Part shown: piece by piece, positions 27,528-35,901 of the stretch | Numbering within the stretch: the stretch's first letter is position 1 | Layout: every line of letters starts with the position of its first letter | NCBI RefSeq assembly: GCF_003116035.1 | Contig: NZ_LGQW01000015.1 | Coordinates: forward strand, 3,301,658 to 3,357,981 | Reading direction: 5' to 3' | DNA: 56,324 nt | Source: Azospirillum sp. TSH64 | Lineage (GTDB): Bacteria > Pseudomonadota > Alphaproteobacteria > Azospirillales > Azospirillaceae | Notes under the pieces: generated by a model | The model's database searches: none | What the model was told of the DNA's origin: nothing | Seen by the model: only the letters and a program-made list of their open reading frames with translations | Translations under genes and position numbers: made by a program

Positions 27528-28814
27528 TTACAAACCCAGCACGTAACGCACCAGACGTTTCCGGTCCTCGCCCGGCAGAGACTTGAAGCGGTCCTTCGCA
27601 GTTTCCGCCTCGCCGCCATGCCACAGAATCGCTTCGGTGACGCTGCGGGCGCGCCCGTCATGCAGAAGCGACAGCTGCCCATCCTTGGCCGCGAGCCGGT
27701 TCAAGCCCCACAGCGGCGTGGTGCGCCAGTCCGACCCGTTAGCCTCGCCCATCGGCAGCCGGTCGCCCAGCCCGGGGCCCAGGTCGTGGAGAAGCATATC
27801 GGTGTGCGGGAAGATGTCGCGGTTGGACAGCGACGGATGCTCCGCATCCTCTCCCGTGCGCCAGATCGGGCGGTGGCAGGCGGCACAGCCGGTGTCGGCG
27901 AACAGCGCGGTGCCGGCCTTGTCCTTCGGCGCCTCCAGGCTGCCGTCGGGCGGCAGGTCACGCAGATAGCCGTCGATCAGGCCGATGACGGTGCTGGGGA
28001 TCTCGAGCCCCTCGAACTGCTTGGAATCGCCGTGGGGAGCGTTACGGCAGGCGGTCTGTGCCGGGGTACAGTCGCCCCAGGGCTCCGGGAAGGCCGGGGT
28101 CGACATGCCGATGTCCAGGCTGAAGGCTTCCGCATCCTGGTGGTCCAGGGTGGGGTGCATCGCCTTCCAGCCGAAACGGCCGACCTGCCGCTTGCCGTCC
28201 ACCGTCACGTAATTCACCCGGCCGGCGACCGGACCGCCGGAGGCGGCCTGTCTGGCGGCTTCGGCTTCGATGGCATCGGCCGGGATGCGGTCGAGCAGGC
28301 CCATGCCATGGACGCGCGGCGGCACGCGGGCCGACATCACCGTCGCTTCGGCCAGCGGGCCATAGCCGAGATCCTCGACCACTGGCGTCGGGTGGCGCAG
28401 GCGGACGGTTTCGCCGTCGGGGAAGCGGACGGTTTCCTCGCGGTAGGTGACGCGGGGGCGGCCCTCGACCAATTGGCCCGGAATGGCGTTGGACTGGATC
28501 TGCCGGCCATAGACCGGATCGGCGTTCAGCTTGATCGCATAGCCGACGCCCTGGTCGTCCTTCACCGCCGGATCGGGCGGCCGGCCGCCGGCGCCACGCG
28601 GATGGCAGGTGGCGCAGGACCGCGCGTTGTAGAGTGGGCCGAGCCCGTCCGCCGCCTGAGTCGCGGTGGGTGCGGCGACCCACATGCGGCGGAACAGCGC
28701 CTCGCCGATGCGGTTGTCGAGGCTGTCGGCAGCCTGGGCGGTGACAGGAGTGGCCTGAGCTGCGAGAAGCAGCGCAGCGGTGAAAACGCTGCGGAAATTG
28801 ATAAAATCAGGCAA
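27528..28814 (-). CDS. Di-haem c-type oxidoreductase (DUF1111 family)
   Basis: This 428-residue periplasmic protein has a signal peptide (to about residue 28, VTAQA) and two c-type haem motifs: Cys67-Ala-Thr-Cys70-His71 and Cys310-Ala-Ala-Cys313-His314. The layout matches the DUF1111/putative thiol oxidoreductase family, related to di-haem peroxidases and typically linked to imelysins. The best start is a TTG at 28814 that overlaps the multicopper oxidase stop by eight bases; no ATG occurs before residue 44 and a later start would remove the signal peptide. It likely passes electrons during periplasmic iron redox chemistry; that is inferred. Confidence 0.88.
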   Translation of the reverse strand: MPDFINFRSVFTAALLLAAQATPVTAQAADSLDNRIGEALFRRMWVAAPTATQAADGLGPLYNARSCATCHPRGAGGRPPDPAVKDDQGVGYAIKLNADPVYGRQIQSNAIPGQLVEGRPRVTYREETVRFPDGETVRLRHPTPVVEDLGYGPLAEATVMSARVPPRVHGMGLLDRIPADAIEAEAARQAASGGPVAGRVNYVTVDGKRQVGRFGWKAMHPTLDHQDAEAFSLDIGMSTPAFPEPWGDCTPAQTACRNAPHGDSKQFEGLEIPSTVIGLIDGYLRDLPPDGSLEAPKDKAGTALFADTGCAACHRPIWRTGEDAEHPSLSNRDIFPHTDMLLHDLGPGLGDRLPMGEANGSDWRTTPLWGLNRLAAKDGQLSLLHDGRARSVTEAILWHGGEAETAKDRFKSLPGEDRKRLVRYVLGL

Positions 28815-30291
28815 CGCGGATGTATCCCATCATGCCGGTGTCCTGATGTTCGATGATGTGGCAGTGGAACATCCAGTCGCCGGGATTGTCGGCCTTGATG
28901 GCGACGCGCAGCCGCTCCTTCGGCTCCAGCAGCACGGTGTCGGCATGGTGGGGGACCACCTTGCGGGCATCGGAGGACAGCACCTTGAAGGTGTAGCCGT
29001 GGATGTGGATCGGGTGCAGGTGCGGCGTCAGGTTGGCCAGCTCGAAGATGTAGCTCCGGCCCTTTTCCAGCGTGACCAGCGGCGGCGGCAGGCGTTCATG
29101 CCCGCCCTCCGGCCAGCTCTGCTGGTTGATCGCCCAAAAGGTCTTCGCCGACAGGCACAGCGCGTCGGCATAGGGCAGGCCGGGCAGGGCCGCCGCGTCG
29201 AAGCTCTGTGCCACCGCGGTGGCGGAAAAGGCCATCGGGATGATCGGCGCGTCCTTCAAATCCGGCTCCGGAATGGCGGAGGCGGGCAGGGCGTGCGGCT
29301 TGAAGCGCTTGTTGGGCCGGGCGGGGCCGACGGCGCGGAAGGTGGCGAGCGGCCGGGGTTCGGCCGAATAGACATTGGTCAGCCGCAGGGTCTGGCCGGC
29401 CTTGGCGGGTGCACGGAACAGCACGTCGATGCGCATTGCCGGCCCCATCGGCCAGCCATCCAGCGGGCGTGGCGGCAGCGGATTGCCGTCGACCGCGATG
29501 ATCCAGGCCTCGGCCCCCTCAACCCGCAGATCGACCACGCGGGTGCTGTCGATGTTGTAAAGGCGGGCGCGGATGTCGCCATTGGCGGGAACCTCGATCA
29601 CCGGCTCGATGGCGCCGTTGACGGTCGAGACGCTGCCGAAGGTGCCGGCGCGCGAGGCGCCGCGGTCGGTCATGAACGTGCCGAACGTGCCGGTCTTGTC
29701 CAACTGCCAGTCCTTGACCAGGCAGACGACGTCGGCATCGACCTTCGGCGCGTCCGGCTCCTCGACGATCAGAACGCCGGCAAGGCCGCGGCCCAGCAGT
29801 TCCACCGTGTTGCAATGGGGATGGAAGAAGAAGGACCCGGAATCGGGCGGGGTGAATTCATAGACGTGGCGCTCGCCCGGTTTGGTCGGCGGCTGGGTCA
29901 GATAGGGCACGCCGTCTTCCAGGTTCGGCAGGCGGATGCCGTGCCAGTGGATCGAGGTGTGCTCGTCCAGCCCGTTCACCAAGGTAGCACGCAGCCGCTG
30001 GCCCTTGCGCATGCGGATGATCGGGCCGGGAAAGCTGTCGGCATAGGTGATCAGCGGCGACAGTCCGGCCGGTTCCGGCAGGATGCGCAGCATCCGCTGC
30101 TTGGCGGCCAGCTCGACCTCAACCAGCTCGCCGGCGGCGGTGACCGGTGTCGGGCCGGCGAGACCGGCCTTCAGCGCACCGGCATCGGGGGCGGCAAGGC
30201 CGGTTCCGCCCAGCGCCGTCGCCGCGACAGCGGCGCCCCCGGCGCGCAGGAGGGTGCGACGGGACAGGGCGGGGGCGGGGCGATGCGGCAT
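28807..30291 (-). CDS. Tat-exported multicopper oxidase
   Basis: This 494-residue enzyme begins with a twin-arginine signal (LSRRTLLRAGG at 9-19) and should act folded in the periplasm. The copper ligands are all visible: HWHG at 115-118, HPH at 157-159, HPIHIHG at 426-432 and HCHIIEH at 476-482 with Met487 or Met488 as the type-1 axial ligand. This is a complete four-copper set, as in CueO/CumA/ferroxidases. The central region lacks the long methionine-rich insert of CueO. Its place between imelysin and di-haem genes makes ferrous iron the likeliest substrate, though copper resistance is possible. An alternative start at 30348 would lie inside the inverted repeat described below, so 30291 is preferred. 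Confidence 0.9.
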   Translation of the reverse strand: MPHRPAPALSRRTLLRAGGAAVAATALGGTGLAAPDAGALKAGLAGPTPVTAAGELVEVELAAKQRMLRILPEPAGLSPLITYADSFPGPIIRMRKGQRLRATLVNGLDEHTSIHWHGIRLPNLEDGVPYLTQPPTKPGERHVYEFTPPDSGSFFFHPHCNTVELLGRGLAGVLIVEEPDAPKVDADVVCLVKDWQLDKTGTFGTFMTDRGASRAGTFGSVSTVNGAIEPVIEVPANGDIRARLYNIDSTRVVDLRVEGAEAWIIAVDGNPLPPRPLDGWPMGPAMRIDVLFRAPAKAGQTLRLTNVYSAEPRPLATFRAVGPARPNKRFKPHALPASAIPEPDLKDAPIIPMAFSATAVAQSFDAAALPGLPYADALCLSAKTFWAINQQSWPEGGHERLPPPLVTLEKGRSYIFELANLTPHLHPIHIHGYTFKVLSSDARKVVPHHADTVLLEPKERLRVAIKADNPGDWMFHCHIIEHQDTGMMGYIRVA

Positions 30292-30326
30292 GACGGCGGT
30301 CCAAAAAACTTCAGGCAGGATAAAGA

Positions 30327-30422
30327 CCGGCTCCGGTCCCTTTGCCATCCCCCGCCGGGTCGGCCCGGAAGGGAAGCTCGGGGGAAACGGTCCTGCGCGG
30401 GAGGGCGCGGGACCGGAGCCGG
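30327..30422 (-). repeat. 14-bp perfect inverted repeat between imelysin and multicopper oxidase genes
   Basis: CCGGCTCCGGTCCC (30327-30340) and its exact reverse complement (30409-30422) enclose 68 bases. In the minus-strand transcript they would form a long stem right after the first imelysin gene and before the oxidase, with smaller GC-rich hairpins inside the loop. This could be a processing, stability or attenuation element setting different amounts of the two proteins. No T-run follows. Confidence 0.65.
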
Positions 30423-30433
30423 GCAGGCCGTGC

Positions 30434-31708
30434 TTACTTGCCGACCTTCGACGGGTCGTCGAGGCTGTCGGAGCCCTTGACATCGACCGAGACGCCCAAC
30501 GCGGCGACGGCGCCTTCCAGCGCCTTCTTCTGGGCGACGAGGCCGTCGATGCCGGCGGACACCAGCTTGTTGCCCTCGTCGTTGTCGGCGGCGATCATCT
30601 GGTCGTAAGCCATCTTGCCGCTGTCGGCGGTGTCCTTGATCGCCTGCATCGCCTTCATGGTGTTGGCCATGGCGGTCTTGACCGCGGCGTCGGCATCGGC
30701 GGACTTGGCGGCGACCAGCTGCGACAGCGAGGCACCCGAGACGGTCTTACCGTCGGTGCGCTTGTAGCTGCCGTTGTAGACGTTCACCATGCCGACTTCG
30801 TCGTAATAGTGCGAGTTGTGGGTGTTGTCGGAGAAGCAGTCATGCTCCTCTTCCGGATCGTGCAGCATGAGGCCGAGCTTCATGCGCTCGCCCGCCAGTT
30901 CGCCATAGCTCAGCGAACCCAGGCCGGTCAGCATGCGGCCGACGCCTTCGCTCTCCGGAGCCTTGGCGATGGAGGCGCGCGCCTTGCCCTTGGCGGCCCA
31001 ATCGGCAGTCATTTCCGACAGGTCGTCGACCAGCATCTGGGTGGCGACCTTCAGATACTGGATGCGGCGGTCGCAATGGCCGTTGGTGCAGTCCTTGCCC
31101 TTGCCGTAGTCGGTGGCCTTGCGCTCGCCGGCCCCCGGACCGGTGCCGTGCAGATCCTGGCCCCACAGCAGGAATTCGATGGCGTGGTAGCCGGTGGCGA
31201 CGTTCGCCTCGACCTTGCCGGCGCCGTGCAGCTTGTCGGTCAGCAGGTCCTTGGTGATCTTGGAGGCGTTGATGGTCTTGCCGCCGGCCGTGATCTTCGG
31301 GTTGGCGATGACGTTCGCCTTGGCATAGGGGTTGCTCTCGCCGCCGGCATAGCCGTCGTCGACATAGTCGATCAGGCCCTCGTCCAACGGCCAGGCGTTC
31401 ACCTTGCCTTCCCATTCGTCGACGATCGGGTTGCCGAAGCGGAAGGCTTCCGTCTGCATGTACGGAACGCGGGCGGCCTTCCAGGCGTCGCGCGCCTTCG
31501 CCAGATTGTCCTCGGTCGGGTTGGCGACCAGGGCGTCGACCGCCTTCTTCAGCGCCTTGGCGCCGTTGGTGGCGTCCTCATAGGCGGCATGGGCGATGTC
31601 GGCGTAGTTCTTCGCCACGTCCTTGTAGGCCGGACCGGCAGCCTGGGCACCGTACGGCAGCAGGGCAACGACGGCTACGGCGGCGAAGCCGGCAGCGCGC
31701 TTCGACAT
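30434..31708 (-). CDS. Imelysin-family iron-regulated periplasmic protein, first copy
   Basis: This 424-residue protein has a signal peptide ending near residue 23 (AQAAG) and a helical imelysin fold. The family motif GxHxxE is intact at 173-178 (GYHAIE), followed by FLLWGQDL, and a CTNGHC pair could form a disulfide. Imelysins are iron-induced proteins thought to bind or reduce iron in the periplasm or outer envelope; direct function is not settled. It is the first gene of a five-gene operon behind two Fur-like boxes and an overlapping TTGACA. The ATG at 31708 has GAGGAGA upstream. Confidence 0.92.
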   Translation of the reverse strand: MSKRAAGFAAVAVVALLPYGAQAAGPAYKDVAKNYADIAHAAYEDATNGAKALKKAVDALVANPTEDNLAKARDAWKAARVPYMQTEAFRFGNPIVDEWEGKVNAWPLDEGLIDYVDDGYAGGESNPYAKANVIANPKITAGGKTINASKITKDLLTDKLHGAGKVEANVATGYHAIEFLLWGQDLHGTGPGAGERKATDYGKGKDCTNGHCDRRIQYLKVATQMLVDDLSEMTADWAAKGKARASIAKAPESEGVGRMLTGLGSLSYGELAGERMKLGLMLHDPEEEHDCFSDNTHNSHYYDEVGMVNVYNGSYKRTDGKTVSGASLSQLVAAKSADADAAVKTAMANTMKAMQAIKDTADSGKMAYDQMIAADNDEGNKLVSAGIDGLVAQKKALEGAVAALGVSVDVKGSDSLDDPSKVGK

Positions 31709-31750
31709 GGAGGTCTCCTCGAACGTCGGTGGTCGGTAATGACAGCAAGT

Positions 31751-31764
31751 GCGACTTATTCTCA
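31751..31764 (-). promoter_or_regulatory. Fur/Irr-like box 2 of the imelysin operon
   Basis: On the minus strand this reads TGAGAATAAGTCGC, sharing the TGAGAAT half of a Fur-type 7-1-7 site with the box at 31776-31790. It lies just downstream of the predicted -10, where binding would block transcription. Confidence 0.5.
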
Positions 31765-31775
31765 GCGAATAACGT

Positions 31776-31790
31776 CGCGAATCATTCTCA
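31776..31790 (-). promoter_or_regulatory. Fur-like box 1 within the imelysin operon promoter
   Basis: On the minus strand this reads TGAGAATGATTCGCG, 12 of 14 matches to the TGAGAAT-N-ATTCTCA form of a Fur/Irr site. It occupies the spacer between a perfect TTGACA (31797-31792 on the minus strand) and a weak -10 (CGTTAT, 31774-31769), so iron-dependent repression is expected. Confidence 0.6.
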
Positions 31791-31857
31791 CTGTCAAGCC
31801 CTATCCGCGTTGGGGGTACTCGGAAATGCGCAGGCACCGCCATGCCGCGTCGATATG

Positions 31858-31887
31858 TCCCGCCGCCCCGTCCCATGGGCGGCGGGA
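31858..31887 (-). terminator. Hairpin after the PLP-enzyme gene
   Basis: Bases 31858-31868 pair perfectly with 31877-31887 (11 bp, very GC-rich, eight-base loop) 12 bases beyond the stop of the PLP-enzyme gene. It separates that gene from the iron-regulated promoter. There is no T-run, so it may work with Rho or as an RNA 3-prime-end stabiliser. Confidence 0.45.
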
Positions 31888-31899
31888 GGTGGACGGTCC

Positions 31900-33045
31900 T
31901 CAGCCCTGTCCGAGCGCCTGCGACAGAACCTCATAAAGGTCGTCCGGCGACTCCAGCCCGACCGACAGGCGCAGCAGGTCGCCCGGCACCGGAGAGCTTG
32001 GCCCTTCGATGCTGGCCCGATGTTCGATCAGGCTTTCCACCCCGCCGAGCGAGGTGGCGCGGCGCCAGATCTCGACGCGGGCGGCGGTGTCGATGGCCGC
32101 CTGGGTGCCGCCCTTCACGCGGACGGACAGCATGCCGCCATAGCCGCCGCTCATCTGGCGCGATGCGATGCCGTGGCCGGGGAAGCCCGGCAGGCCGGGA
32201 TAGAGCACCTCGGCCACCCGCGGATGGGCGGACAGCCGCTCGGCCAGGGCCATGGCGGCGTCGCTCTGCCAGCGGACGCGGGCGAACAGGGTGCGCAGGC
32301 CGCGCTGCAGCAGCCAAGCCTCGAAGCTGCCGAGGATGCCGCCCTGCTGGGTCTGCACCGCCTTGATCCGGGCCCAGAACTCGTCCTTGCGGGCGGCGGT
32401 CAGGGTGCCGGCGACGACGTCGGAATGGCCGTTGAGATACTTGGTCGCCGAATGCATGACGATGTCGGCGCCCAGTTCCAGCGGACGGGTCAGCACCGGG
32501 GTGGCGACCGTGCTGTCCACTGCCAGCCAGGCTCCCGCCTCGTGCGCCAGTTCGGCGACGGCGGCGATGTCGGTGACCGTCCACAGCGGGTTGGCCGGGG
32601 TTTCCACCCACACCAGCCGCGTCTGGCCGGGGCGGAGCGCCGCGCGCACTGCGTCGGTGTCGCTGGTGTCGACGCCCTCGACCTTCAGCCCCCAGCGGGT
32701 GGCCGGACCGTGCACCCAGTTGCGGAAGGCCCAGTACATCACGTCGGGCACAATCACATGGTCGCCGGGGTCCAGCGCCTGGAACACGGCGGTCGCAGCC
32801 GCCATGCCGGAGGCGAACAGCAGCGTGTCGACGCCCTTTTCCAACTCGGTGATGGTCCTTGCCGGAATATCGAAGGTGGGGTTGTCGGCACGGGCATAGA
32901 CCCGGCCGCGGCCATAGCCGTTGTCGGGGTCCCGGACATAGGTGGTGGACGGGTGGATCGGCGGGATGACCGCGCCGCTGGCCGCATCCTCAAAGCCCAG
33001 GGCGCCGGCGGCGATGGTTTCGGGACGGTGGGGACGGTCGGTCAT
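31900..33045 (-). CDS. PLP-dependent trans-sulfuration enzyme (cystathionine gamma-synthase/beta-lyase family)
   Basis: This 381-residue enzyme belongs to the Cys/Met metabolism PLP family. The cofactor lysine is Lys202 in HSATKYLNGHSDVV, with Asp177 (AVDST) contacting the pyridine nitrogen, Tyr50/Arg52 in VYARADNPT supplied to the neighbouring active site, and a C-terminal SLGGVESL motif. It probably makes or cleaves cystathionine or eliminates sulfur from methionine or homocysteine in the cytoplasm. The exact reaction cannot be fixed by eye; annotation as cystathionine beta-lyase would be the commonest for alphaproteobacterial relatives. It begins 89 bases after the permease gene on the same strand. 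Confidence 0.88.
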   Translation of the reverse strand: MTDRPHRPETIAAGALGFEDAASGAVIPPIHPSTTYVRDPDNGYGRGRVYARADNPTFDIPARTITELEKGVDTLLFASGMAAATAVFQALDPGDHVIVPDVMYWAFRNWVHGPATRWGLKVEGVDTSDTDAVRAALRPGQTRLVWVETPANPLWTVTDIAAVAELAHEAGAWLAVDSTVATPVLTRPLELGADIVMHSATKYLNGHSDVVAGTLTAARKDEFWARIKAVQTQQGGILGSFEAWLLQRGLRTLFARVRWQSDAAMALAERLSAHPRVAEVLYPGLPGFPGHGIASRQMSGGYGGMLSVRVKGGTQAAIDTAARVEIWRRATSLGGVESLIEHRASIEGPSSPVPGDLLRLSVGLESPDDLYEVLSQALGQG

Positions 33046-33134
33046 TGCCGGGGCACTCCGGGATCGGTCATGAAAGGGGGGGGTATCAAGGATACGTCTA
33101 CCCGACACCGGGACGCAATGGCGCCGCGCAACCG

Positions 33135-34310
33135 TCAGGCGTAGCGTGCGATCAGGCGGGCGAGCGGCGGCCCGGACAGCACCACCACGAAAAGCCGCAG
33201 GGTTTGCAGGGCCAGCACCAGCGGCAAATCAACCCCGCTGCCCAGCGCGATCACAACCACCGAATCGAGTCCTCCAGGGCTGGTGGCGAGGAAGGCGGTC
33301 AGCGGGTCGGTCGGCAGCAGCGTGACCAGCACCCAGGCCGACAGGCTGCACAGGGCGATCATGAGCCCGGTCGACAGCAGCATCTGCGGCACGGCGCGCA
33401 GGGCGTGGCTCAGCACCTCGCGGGTGAAGCGCAGGCCGATGCTCCAGCCGATGACGGTGTAGGTGATGGTCAGCAGCGCATGCGGCAGTTGCAGGGTCAC
33501 GCCCGCACCGGTCTGGACCAGTGCGCCCAGCACCATCGGCACCAGAAGGGCACCGGAGGGAATGCGGAAGCGGTGGCCGATCCAGCCGCCCGCCGCGGCG
33601 ACCAGCAGCGTCGCCGCCAGCCCGCGCAGGTCCAGCGCCTCCACCGGGGCCACCGGGATGGCGGAGCCCTGCGAACTGGCGGTCAGCGCATGCGTCACCA
33701 GCGAGGCGCTGAGCACCACCAGCACGACGCGCAGATACTGCATCACCGCGACCAGCCGGACGTCAGCGCCATAGTCGCCGGCCATGGCGACCATGGCGGA
33801 GGCCGCACCCGGCGACACGCCCCAGGCCGCGGTGGTGCCGGGCAGGCTGCCGTAGCGGACGAACAGCCAGCCGACGATGCCGCTGACCAGCACCGTCAGC
33901 CCGACGGTTCCCAGCATCAGCGGCCAGTTTTGCGCGATGGACAGCAGGATCGACGAGGTGACGGCATGGGCGACGAGACAGCCGATGATCGCCTGCGCCA
34001 TGGTGAAGCCCGAGGCCGGAACGCGGATGGTGGCGCCGCCGACGCCCAGCGCGATGGCGGCGATCATCGGCCCGATCAGCCAAGCCGCCGGCAGCCCGGC
34101 CGCATCGAGCCCCAGCGTCGCCGCCGCGGACAGGGCGAGCAGTCCCGCCCATTGTGCATTTTTCCGCAGGCGGAGCCCCCAACGGTCGCCGTTTCCGCCA
34201 CCATCCTTTGCGCTGACCACGAAACCATACCTGCACGAATGAATCTCGACCGCCCCATGCTGCCCGCCGCCCCTCCGTCCGTCCAGCAGGCGAGGGGGCG
34301 CGGCAGCCAT
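33135..34310 (-). CDS. AbrB-family membrane permease
   Basis: This protein has about ten membrane segments arranged as two similar halves (WLIGPMIAAIALG and WIGHRFRIPSGALLVPMVLGA), the duplicated AbrB (ammonia-monooxygenase-like) fold. The substrates of the family are mostly unknown. The conserved SPGAASAMVAMA and TSPGGLDSVVVIA motifs are present. The start is uncertain: the listed ATG (391 residues) has no ribosome site and its first 30 residues look non-conserved, while a GTG at 34220 would give 361 residues, closer to the usual length. Confidence 0.82.
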   Translation of the reverse strand: MAAAPPRLLDGRRGGGQHGAVEIHSCRYGFVVSAKDGGGNGDRWGLRLRKNAQWAGLLALSAAATLGLDAAGLPAAWLIGPMIAAIALGVGGATIRVPASGFTMAQAIIGCLVAHAVTSSILLSIAQNWPLMLGTVGLTVLVSGIVGWLFVRYGSLPGTTAAWGVSPGAASAMVAMAGDYGADVRLVAVMQYLRVVLVVLSASLVTHALTASSQGSAIPVAPVEALDLRGLAATLLVAAAGGWIGHRFRIPSGALLVPMVLGALVQTGAGVTLQLPHALLTITYTVIGWSIGLRFTREVLSHALRAVPQMLLSTGLMIALCSLSAWVLVTLLPTDPLTAFLATSPGGLDSVVVIALGSGVDLPLVLALQTLRLFVVVLSGPPLARLIARYA

Positions 34311-34328
34311 GCGCGGCCGACCAGCGGT

Positions 34329-35690
34329 TCAGCGGGCCGTGCGGATCCGGGTCAGGAAATCGTCGACGCCCCGGTTGAGATCGTCCGCCTGCCGGTGCAG
34401 AAGTCCTGCAGCGGCCAGCACCTCCTGCGCGATGCCACCGGTCTCCGACGAGGATTGCGTCACTTCGCCGATGGAGGCGGTGACCCGGCGGGCGCCGACC
34501 GCGACCTCCTGCACGTTCCGGGTGATCTCCTGCGTCGCGGCGGTCTGCTGCTCGACCGTCGCGGCGACGGTGGTGACGAGCTCGTTGATGTGGGTGATGG
34601 TGCGGCCCACTCCATGGATCGCTTCGGCGGCCTGGCCGGCGGCATTCTGCATACCGGCGATCTGGCTGGAGATGTCCTCCGTCGCCTTGGCGGTCTGGTT
34701 GGCGAGGCTCTTCACCTCGTTGGCGACGACGGCGAAGCCCTTGCCCGCCTCGCCCGCCCGCGCCGCCTCGATGGTGGCGTTCAGCGCCAGCAAGTTGGTC
34801 TGGCTGGCGATGTTGTTGATCAGGTTGACCACGTCGCCGATGCGCTGGGCCGCCTCCACCAGACCGCTGACGGTTCCCTTGGTCCGTTCGGCCTCATCGA
34901 CGGCGGAGGTGGAGATGCGGGAGGATTCGTTGACATGCCGGCTGATATCGGAGATGGAACTGGCGAGGTGCTCGGTCGCCGCGGCCACCGTCTGCATGCT
35001 GGACGAGGCGAATTCCGTCTCCGTCGCCACATCGGCGGAGCGGCGGCTGGTCCCGCTGGCGATCTGCGACATGCGCTGGGCGTTGGCCTGCATCTGGTTG
35101 GAAGCGGCGACCGTGCCCTCCACGATGCTCTTCACGCTGTCTTCGAAATTCCCGGCGAGCCGGTCGAGGGTGGCGCGCTTGCTCTCCTCTTCCGCCAGCT
35201 TGTAGGTCTCAAGCAGCAGTTCGATGTCGAACCAGGCGATCTTGTTCAGCGTTTCCAGCTGTGCCAGCCGGTTGCGGCGGGCCGCGGCGCCGAACAGGCC
35301 GGCCCTCAGCCCCTCGTCGCCGGCGGTGAGCCCGAGTTCGCGAGCAATGTTGGAACTGACGATGTAATGGCAGATCGACACCGCATAAGCCGGGACGCCG
35401 TTCTTGTAGAACAGGGTCGCGAGCCGTGTGGCGGACTCGGAGAAGCCGGCATCGATCCGACCGGACACGGCCCGCATCCAATGATCCAGACGGGCGGCAT
35501 GCACGTCCGGCAGTTGCAGCGCCGCCTGGATTTCCGGCCAAGCATCGAAATGCCGGTGCCATTCGGTCAGCAAAAGGGGAAGGCGCTGCTCCGCGAACTC
35601 CCGGTTGCCCCTGAGCCGGTCCAGATCGTCCTGGGTGATGGAAAAGGTGGAAAGTCTCTTCGCCTGCATATCTGTCAGCTCGACGGTCAT
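34329..35690 (-). CDS. Globin-coupled methyl-accepting chemotaxis protein without membrane segments
   Basis: This 453-residue soluble receptor has an N-terminal protoglobin-like sensor (about 15-170) and a C-terminal MCP signalling domain (about 190-445), whose hairpin tip NNIASQTNLLALNATIEAAR is intact. No transmembrane or HAMP segment is seen, as in HemAT-type aerotaxis sensors. By alignment from memory with globin-coupled sensors, the position of the proximal haem histidine (the His of a VHxRIG-like motif) is Phe94 in TLFYKNGV; His108 (ICHYIV) is the nearest other candidate. Haem binding is therefore uncertain and the stimulus may not be oxygen. It is a lone receptor with no che genes near it. 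Confidence 0.88.
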   Translation of the reverse strand: MTVELTDMQAKRLSTFSITQDDLDRLRGNREFAEQRLPLLLTEWHRHFDAWPEIQAALQLPDVHAARLDHWMRAVSGRIDAGFSESATRLATLFYKNGVPAYAVSICHYIVSSNIARELGLTAGDEGLRAGLFGAAARRNRLAQLETLNKIAWFDIELLLETYKLAEEESKRATLDRLAGNFEDSVKSIVEGTVAASNQMQANAQRMSQIASGTSRRSADVATETEFASSSMQTVAAATEHLASSISDISRHVNESSRISTSAVDEAERTKGTVSGLVEAAQRIGDVVNLINNIASQTNLLALNATIEAARAGEAGKGFAVVANEVKSLANQTAKATEDISSQIAGMQNAAGQAAEAIHGVGRTITHINELVTTVAATVEQQTAATQEITRNVQEVAVGARRVTASIGEVTQSSSETGGIAQEVLAAAGLLHRQADDLNRGVDDFLTRIRTAR

Positions 35691-35901
35691 CTTCTGGACG
35701 ATCCTCAGTTCCGGGGGCCTCGCATGGATCGTTCTACGCTAACGATGCTCGTCCGGATCGCCTCTCGATGGCAACTCACCACCGCATTTTTATCATACCC
35801 ACATATGTATAATAAGGAGAGCAGTGGCAGGTCATGCAATGCGGACGGCTGACCAGCTACAATACTTTCGGCCTAAGGTCGACCGGGGATCGGCGGTGGA
35901 G

